Below are positions 58,543 through 64,000 of a stretch of DNA of 64,000 nt, one piece after another. This DNA comes from Podocnemis expansa. Taxonomy: Eukaryota > Chordata > Testudines > Podocnemididae. The notes beneath the pieces are model-generated. The model ran no database searches, was not told where the DNA came from, and was given only the letters and a program-made list of their open reading frames with translations. The stretch covers positions 19,633,555 through 19,697,554 of the forward strand of contig ML681996.1 in NCBI GenBank assembly GCA_007922195.1, read 5' to 3'. Both the position numbers and the translations under genes were made by a program. Every line of letters begins with the position of its first letter. Position 1 is the stretch's first letter.

Positions 58543-59770
58543 TCAGCCCTTCTGTTCAGGGGTCAGCTCCTCCCACACTGTTGGGGACACGACGTCCCGG
58601 GTCTCATCGGTTGAGGGCCCGAAGTCTGGCTCCAGTGTAGGCGGGGCTACCCACATGGCCTGTCTATCCCGCCATTTCTTTAATAAGTTTACATGATAAA
58701 CCCGGGCTTCTTTCCGGCGTCCTGGCATTCAGACCTCGTAGTCCACCAGGCCAACCCGCCGGATCACTTCAAATGGGCCCTGCCACTTGGCCAGTAGTTT
58801 TTAACTCGCTTGAGGGGAGGACTAGTAATACCCTGTCCCCAGGTTGGAACACCCAGGTCTTCGTTCCCCGGTCGTATTGTCGTGTCTGTACATCTTGGGC
58901 CCTTTTTAAGTTTTCCTGGGCGAAAGCTCCCAAGCTACGCAGCCGCTCTCGCAGCTTGATTATGTATTGTACCGTGCCCTGGACCCGAGTCTCCTGGGTC
59001 TCCCAATCTTCTCTTAGGAGGTCCAATATCCCTCTAGGCTTCCGCCCGTATAACAATTCGAAAGGGGAGAACCCTGTGGAGGCCTGTGGGACTTCCCTTA
59101 TAGCGAAGAGGAGGGCCGGTAGTACCGCGTCCCAGTGCCGGGGATCTTCTTGTACAAACTTACGTAACATGGCCTTTAAGGTGCCATTAAACCTTTCTAC
59201 CAGGCTGTCTGTTTGGGGATGGTATACGGCAGTCCTAAGAGATCTTATCCCCATCAGGCGACACAACTCACCGATTAGCCTTGCGGAGACGTTCGTACCT
59301 TGATCAGTTAGAATTTCTTTCGGGATCCCTACCCTAAGGAAGACTTTCAACAATTCACCGGCGATGTTTGCTGCTGTTGCTGTTCGGAGGGGCACGGCCT
59401 CCGGGTACCTAGTCGCATAATCTACCATAACTAGGATATAACTTTTTTTGTCTTGCTCTGTTCCAGCGGACCCACCAGGTCCATGCCCATACGTTCAAAG
59501 GGTACCCCCACGACCGGCATCAGGATAAGGGGGGCCCGTGGTACCCCCGCTGGTCCAGTCCTTTGACATTCTGGGCAGGACGTGCAGAAATCCCGTACTT
59601 CTCTATGGAGTCCCGGCCAGTAAAACCGCTGCCCCACCCTCTGGAGGGTCTTTTCTCACCCCAGGTGCCCGGCCCAGGGGATATCATGGGCCAAGTGCAG
59701 GATGTCTCGCCGCAGACGCCGGGGTACCAATAGTTGGTAGATGACTTCCTGAGTCTGAGGTTCATGCGTC
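58543..59770 (-). pseudogene. Integrase of Gmr1-like Pol, upstream of RT, broken
   Basis: Integrase inserts the DNA copy. The zinc-binding part has 'HLAHDIPWAGHLG' (two H) and 'CTSCPEC' (two C). The catalytic core has 'ERMGMDLVGPL', 'ILTDQGTNVS' and 'LVERFNGTLKAML', giving the D, D and E residues intact. 'YHPQTDSLVERF' and 'QASTGFSPFELLYGRKP' are standard. After a frameshift near 58800 the GPY/F-like 'KWQGPFEVIRRVGLVDYEV' and 'HVNLLKKW' close the domain. Lesions are a shift near 59770, a TGA at 59656 just after the second histidine, a shift in an A7 run near 59445 and a TGA at 58729. Confidence 0.9.
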
Positions 59771-60449
59771 ACCCGGTATAACCAATCCCCCCGACCTCAA
59801 AGTGGGGCCCCTGAGGCCGGGACTGATTGCTGGAGGGCTCCAAGTCAGGATTGGCGGCCTGCTCCCAGGCGTGTTTTAACGTTGGGTCTTCTCGCTGATC
59901 TCGGAGGAAGTCCCCATCTTTTTCCAACTCGCCCTGTGTTTGCCTCAGGGTCACCTCGGGGGGTTTGTCAGGGCTCTGGGGTTCGTCTGCGGGCCTCAAC
60001 GCCTCTGCCTCTGGCTCTGTGGACCCCTGGCGTCCTAACATACCTACATCGCGGCGGCTCATTACGGGCACGCCTGAGGGGTTTGGGCCCTCTCTCCTCA
60101 GGACTTCGTCGAACCCGGGCCAGTCCCGGCCCAACACCACCGGGTACGCCAACCCCTGGACAACGCCTACCTGGAGTTGTGCCGTCTGCTGTCCGACCCT
60201 CAGCCGGACTCAGGCGGTTGGATAGGGGCGGGTATCCCCATGGATGCACTGGAGCTGGATGGTTGGCCCCGACACATCTAGATCCAGTATCATACCCTCC
60301 CTAATGAGCATCTGACTGCATCCTGAGTCTATCAGGGCCAGGCCTTGCGTATCCTCCACGCTCACGGGTATTACCATTTTCGGGGCGGTTCGTTTTCGGG
60401 CCCGATGTCCTACCACGCCCACCTGTGCCCCTACATGGAGTGCGAGTAT
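59771..60449 (-). pseudogene. Protease and linker of Gmr1-like element, broken
   Basis: The aspartic protease cuts the polyprotein. 'GLALIDSGCSQMLIR' contains the active-site D-S-G (D codon at 60327-60329). About 40 codons later a TGA (60210) interrupts the frame. The same frame resumes with 'VGVVQGLAYPVVLGRDWPGF', the flap-distal strand and the I/V-L-G-R-D motif near the end of retropepsins. The following 100 or so codons are polar and acidic linker text with 'TQGELEKDGDF' before the integrase zinc finger. Only the one D-S-G is expected, because the enzyme is a dimer. Confidence 0.8.
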
Positions 60450-61479
60450 GCATTCTCATCGGTAGTGGCCTTCTTCTCCGCACTCCCAACAGTGGTTCTG
60501 GTCAGCGCTACGCTGGTCCCCTCCAGAAGGGGGGGACCACTTCCGCCCGGTGGCTTCCTGCCCCTTCCCCTTGTTGCCTCTGAGCTCCACCTCTGGGTTT
60601 TGGGGGACCCAGGCTAAGGGGTCTGGATGTTTCCCCTGTTTTGGTTCGGGACGAGTCCAACCCTCTTTTACATTCCCCTTTTTGCGTACCGGGTTGTCTC
60701 CGTGGGCGGGGCCCTGGTGCCTCGGCGGCCATATAGTCTTCTGCCAGTGAAACCGCCTCCGCTAGGGTCTTCGGGTGGTGCCGCTGGACCCACTCCTTCG
60801 ACCCGCAGGGCAGCTCCCGTATAAATTGTTCAAGGGCCATCAGTTCCACCACCTCTGGTCCCGACTGTCTCTCCGGCTCTAACCACCGCCAGCAATCGTC
60901 TTTAATCTTCTGCGCCATGGCCCGGGGGCAGGTGTCGGCCGGGTACCTGGTGCCCCGCAAACGCCGGCGGTAGGCCTCGGTATCCACCCCCATCTGGTCC
61001 ATGATTGCCTCCTTGACTTTCTCGTACACCAAGGCGTCCCGGGGATCTAGGTTTCGATATGCCAATTGCGCCGGTCCGGTCAGGTACGGCGCTAACAAGG
61101 TAGCCCAGTGTTTGGGGACCCACTGTGCCATTGTGGCCACCCGCTTGAACGTTACCAAGAAGGCCTCTGGATCATCCCCCGGGCCCATCTTGGTCAGTTG
61201 CAAGGCCAGGTTGGTCATGCCTACCCCTGTCACCGAGGCCCTGATCCCTGGGCTTATAGGGGCGGGTGTTTTCAACGTCGCTCCCATCTGCTGGACCAGC
61301 CGCTCCTGGTGGGCCTGTTGTTGGGCAGCTAACTCCCTCATGAATTGTTGCAACTGCTCTTGTTGCCGGGAGGCTTGTGTTTGTTGTTGGGAGGTCACCT
61401 GCTGAAGCAGCTGTGCATACTGTTGCTGCTGCTGTTGTTGGCTCTCCAACAGCCATTTCAGGACCTTCTTGGTATCCAT
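60450..61479 (-). pseudogene. Gag of Gmr1-like element with SCAN-like segment and zinc knuckle
   Basis: Structural protein of the particle. I start it at the ATG of 'MDTKKVLKWLLESQ' because an upstream in-frame ATG (61599) lies at the primer site. Residues about 13-70 are glutamine-rich and coiled-coil-like. Residues about 85-165 are the N-terminal capsid part. Residues about 167-252 (60981-60724) resemble a SCAN domain, with 'EAYRRRLRG', 'RWLEPERQ', 'VELMALEQFIRELPCGSKEW' and 'HHPKTLAEAVSLAEDY'. A basic tail follows. A one-base shift in a C7 run near 60530 ends the main frame at 60508. In the next frame is a CCHC knuckle (CWECGEEGHYR, a TGA at 60456, then EC), which joins straight into the protease frame. 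Confidence 0.85.
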
Positions 61480-61582
61480 TGTCCCTTGCGAGAAAAGCAA
61501 AAAAAAACGACCCCCAAACACAACAACGTCCTGGGTGGGGTATAACCCCTTTTCTACGACCCCTGCTCCAGGGTCCGATTGA

Positions 61583-61598
61583 ATGCCCGCATTCTCCA
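61583..61598 (-). promoter_or_regulatory. Primer binding site, alanine-tRNA type
   Basis: TGGAGAATGCGGGCAT on the minus strand, five bases after the 5' LTR, is complementary to the 3' end of a vertebrate alanine tRNA class that ends ATGCCCGCATTCTCCA. The tRNA identity is from memory of tRNA sequences. Confidence 0.75.
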
Positions 61599-61603
61599 CC
61601 GCG

Positions 61604-62397
61604 TGTCGTGGAGTGTTCTAGCTCCACGTGCTCCCGAGCAGGGAAGCTCTTGGTCTAAGGCCGGATGGCCTTATGATTATTGACCCTGTCCACGGGGTAC
61701 TTTGTGGGCAGGGCGGTATGGCCCACTGGCTGGAGCCAATAAGTCCCAGCCCTTAACATCAGGGCAGTGCGGCCCACTGGCCGGAATCACTGAGTCCCAG
61801 CCCTTAACGTCAGGGCAGTGCGGCCCAACAGCCAAAGTCAACGAGTCCAAGTCCCGGCTGGGCACCCTGAGGGACGTAGGCCCAGGTAGGGGGGTTCAGG
61901 CCCTCCCACTCCTCTGAACCCCAGCCCAGGGCCCTGGGGTGTATGGGAGTCCTGGCCCAGTCGGCGGGGATCCAAACCGCAACGTGCCAACTGAGGCCCA
62001 GACATGGCCAATGCTCACCCCGATTTACCCCGCCCTGGGCTACTTCCTACCTGAGGTCGGTATGAGGTGCCCCGCCTGGACTCCTGATGTCCACCTGGTC
62101 AGGTGCCTTGTTCAGTCTGGGTCCTAGGATCCTCACGGCTGAGGACGCCTGGGTCAGCAGTGCCTTCTGCGTCTCTAGCGTCTGCCCCGTTGAGGTAGGA
62201 GCCAGACCAGAGTCTGAGCGAGAGCCTCTAGCCTGCGTCTGCTCCCTCCGCTGGCCAGCCCTCAACTGAGGGGAATCGCAGCCTTTTATACCTGGGCAGC
62301 TGTTTGAGCATGCCCAGCAGGGCCTGAGGGGCGGGGCTTCCTTTCTCTTCCGGGCATACAGGCCCGCTTGAGTGTGGGGCGGGACTGCCCCGTCACA
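61604..62397 (-). mobile_element. 5' LTR of the Gmr1-like element
   Basis: In element orientation it runs TGTGACGGGGC...CACGACA. It holds three units of the tandem repeat (the extra 51-bp unit is 61762-61812) and lacks 9 bp present in the other LTR near 62180. Confidence 0.93.
62284..62290 (-). promoter_or_regulatory. TATA box of the 5' LTR
   Basis: TATAAAA followed by GGCTGCG on the minus strand lies about 110 bp into the LTR, followed by the CTCAGTTGAGG initiator-side text shared with the solo LTR at 8.7 kb. Confidence 0.65.
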
Positions 62398-62647
62398 GGC
62401 CTGTGGTTAATAATAATGTGCAGTTGCACAGTAGCAGGTTCAAGATATGATTCCCCAACTTGTACAGAGTGCTGAGAGAAGTAGGTTTAAAAATAGCAAA
62501 GACCTGTAAGCATATTGTCTTACCTATGCTTGATATTCCCCTTAAGCTCTTAAATAGATGTAACTAAGCCTTGGTGTCACCTATTCTATATGTGCACCAT
62601 GTTACAGCTCACTTGCTGTAGACCCGGCCTCTGAAGTCACGCTGTAT

Positions 62648-63014
62648 GGCTACACTACAAAAGCTAAGTCAACTTTCTTAAGTTGACTTAATAAAGTCTA
62701 CTTAAAGTCAACTTTGAGTAGACCTTATTAAGTTGACTTAGTGAGTCCACATTGCATTAAGTCAACTTTATAAAATTGACATAAGCCAGAGGACCCATTT
62801 AAAGTGTTATTTCGAAATAACCGTTATTTTGAAAACTGTTCCAAAACAATGGCTATTTCAATTTTAAGCAAGGTTTTATTGTTCTGAAATGATGGACGCT
62901 ATTTCAAAATGACGGGATCCTGTCATTTTGAAATAAACACCGTTTGGACATCTAAACTTTTATTTCGAAACAACAGTAGTTGTTTCGAAATAAAAGCCTC
63001 GTGTGGACATAGCC
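62648..63014. mobile_element. Harbinger-like MITE with two interior types
   Basis: The left end GGCTACACTAC is shortened relative to the family; the right end GTGTGGACATAGCC is intact. The left 150 bp carry AAGTTGACTTAA words as in the 19.1 kb element. The right 200 bp carry TTTCGAAATAA and GTTTCGAAAC words as in the 24.0 and 36.3 kb elements. This is either a recombinant or a nested pair. Confidence 0.75.
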
Positions 63015-63029
63015 ATGGTGATTAGGTGA

Positions 63030-64000
63030 GGTCCTGGATGATTGAAAAAAGGCATATATAGTACCTATCTCTTCAAGAAAGGGAAAAAGGAGGGTCCAGG
63101 AACTAAAGACCAATCAGTCTCATCTCAATCCCCAGAAATATCAAAGCAGGTCCTTGAAACACTTGGAGGAAAAAAGGGTGATCAGGAATAGTCAGCATGG
63201 CTTCAGCAAGGGCAAATCATGCCTAACCAACCTGATTGCCTTCTGTGATAAGATGTCTAGCTTTGTGAATGCAAGAATAGCTGTCAGTGTGATATACCCT
63301 GACTTTCGCAAAGCTTTTGACACAGTTTCCCACAGCATTCTTGTGAACAAGATAAGAAAGTATGGTTTGGGTGAACGGACCATAAGGTTGACAGAAAGTT
63401 GACCAGATCAACAGGTTCAATGTGTAGTGACCAAAGGCTCAATGGCTAGTGGGCAACCAGTAATGACTGGAATGCCCCAGTCAGTCAGTCCTGGGGCTGA
63501 TTTTGTTCAACATTTTCATTAATGATCTGGGTGATGGGAGAATTTGCACAATCAGTAAGTTTGCAGATGACACCAAGCTAAGGGAATGGTAGATATACTG
63601 CAGGGGAGGGATAGGATTCAGGAAGCCCTAGACAAAACTAGAGCATTGGACCGGAAAAAAAAAAAAATCTCATGAGGTTCAATAAGGACAAGTACAAACT
63701 CCTGCACTTAACATGGAGAAATCCCATATACTGCAACAGGCCCTTTGGGGACTGACGAACTAAATGATAGCTCTGCAGAAAAGGACCTGGGGGTTATTGT
63801 AGAGGGGAAGCTGGATACAAGTCAATAGTGTGCCATTGTAGCCAAAAAGGCAAACAGCATATTAGGTTGCATAAGTAGGAGTGTTGCCAGTTGATCAAGG
63901 GATGTAATTATTCCACTCTATTCGGCACTGGTGAGGCAGCATCTAGAATATTGTGTCCAGTTTTGAGCCCCCCCCTATAGAAAGGATGTGGACAAACTAG
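63030..64000 (+). pseudogene. CR1 ORF2 reverse transcriptase relic, runs off the window
   Basis: The text starts with 'DDW-KK' and 'KGKKEGPGT' (the GPGNYRP region), then 'KHLEEKRVIRNSQHGFSKGK' and 'SVIYPDFRKAFDTVSHSIL'. In this last segment the D of PDF is the first catalytic aspartate. Next come a decayed VTSGVPQGS-like stretch, 'FINDLGDGR' and 'KFADDTKL' (FADD at 63560-63571, the other catalytic pair). The C-terminal thumb follows, with 'EKDLGVIVEGKL'-like and 'KKANSILGCI'-like text that matches the CR1 end at 48311. Several shifts, a stop after 63402 and an A13 run near 63655 make it dead. Its 5' end lies just past a MITE. Confidence 0.88.

Larger units (their letters stand above)
56391..62397 (-). 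mobile_element. Full-length Gmr1-like Ty3/gypsy retrotransposon
   Basis: Two LTRs (61604-62397 upstream, 56391-57142 downstream in element orientation) enclose a 4.5 kb body, and GGCCT lies on both sides (56386-56390 and 62398-62402). Along the minus strand come a primer site, gag with a SCAN-like part and zinc knuckle, an aspartic protease, integrase with a GPY/F-like end, reverse transcriptase and RNase H, then a purine tract. Integrase before RT is the order of Gmr1-type elements, unlike ordinary Ty3/gypsy. By eye the LTRs differ at about 36 of roughly 740 aligned bases, mostly transitions, plus one 51-bp and one 9-bp length change. The pol frames carry several TGA stops and frameshifts, so the copy is inactive. 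Confidence 0.93.

Noticed and set aside
59440..60535. Programmed frameshifting at the A7 and C7 runs of the Gmr1-like element
   Set aside because: Both shifts sit in homopolymers within domains or near other inactivating lesions; simple indel decay is enough. No pseudoknot or conserved slippery site was evident.

Overview
The window is vertebrate nuclear DNA with no host gene that I can support. Long open frames are rare and lie in GC-rich low-complexity sequence or in transposon relics. The repeat mix is CR1-clade LINEs, Penelope-like elements (PLE), many hAT and PIF/Harbinger-like elements and a Gmr1-type Ty3/gypsy element. That mix points to a sauropsid, most likely a turtle; this is an inference from repeat content. 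A run of 10 N inside a CA repeat (30605-30614) shows that the source is a draft assembly.

Layout. 0-8.6 kb: AT-rich intergenic DNA with a Harbinger-like element (455-1494), a 101-nt foldback (4861-4961) and a hAT-like element (6304-7260). 8.67-9.82 kb: a solo gypsy-type LTR with a perfect AGCTG target duplication. 11-18 kb: a foldback repeat, an antisense CR1 piece split by a hAT element, GC-rich minisatellite-like blocks and a TA-flanked element (16954-17722). 19.1-22.3 kb: a Harbinger-like element split by a 2.4 kb hAT insertion with a perfect 8-bp duplication. 24-36 kb: short nonautonomous elements in quiet AT-rich DNA. 38.3-45.6 kb: a minus-strand Penelope-like RT relic interrupted by a 3.3 kb two-gene Harbinger element, followed by an antisense CR1-clade LINE with ORF1 and endonuclease remnants. 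48.3-54.1 kb: a CR1 3' end, a GIY-YIG piece of a Penelope-like element, a tRNA-derived SINE piece and further small elements. 56.39-62.40 kb: a structurally complete minus-strand Gmr1-like element. 63.03-64.0 kb: a CR1 reverse-transcriptase relic that runs off the window.

The richest objects are two. The Gmr1-like element has both LTRs, a GGCCT target duplication, an alanine-tRNA-type primer site, a Gag with a SCAN-like segment, and integrase ahead of reverse transcriptase. Its reading frames are broken by TGA stops and frameshifts. The Harbinger element carries a DDE transposase relic and a Myb/SANT-type relic on opposite strands with facing poly(A) signals. Several short elements in the window share its termini and subterminal sequence, so it, or a close relative, is a plausible parent. 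Nothing here is convincingly a new biological system. The value lies in well-resolved nested insertions, relics that fit known evolutionary models, and recurrent perfect or near-perfect foldbacks of one dispersed repeat.
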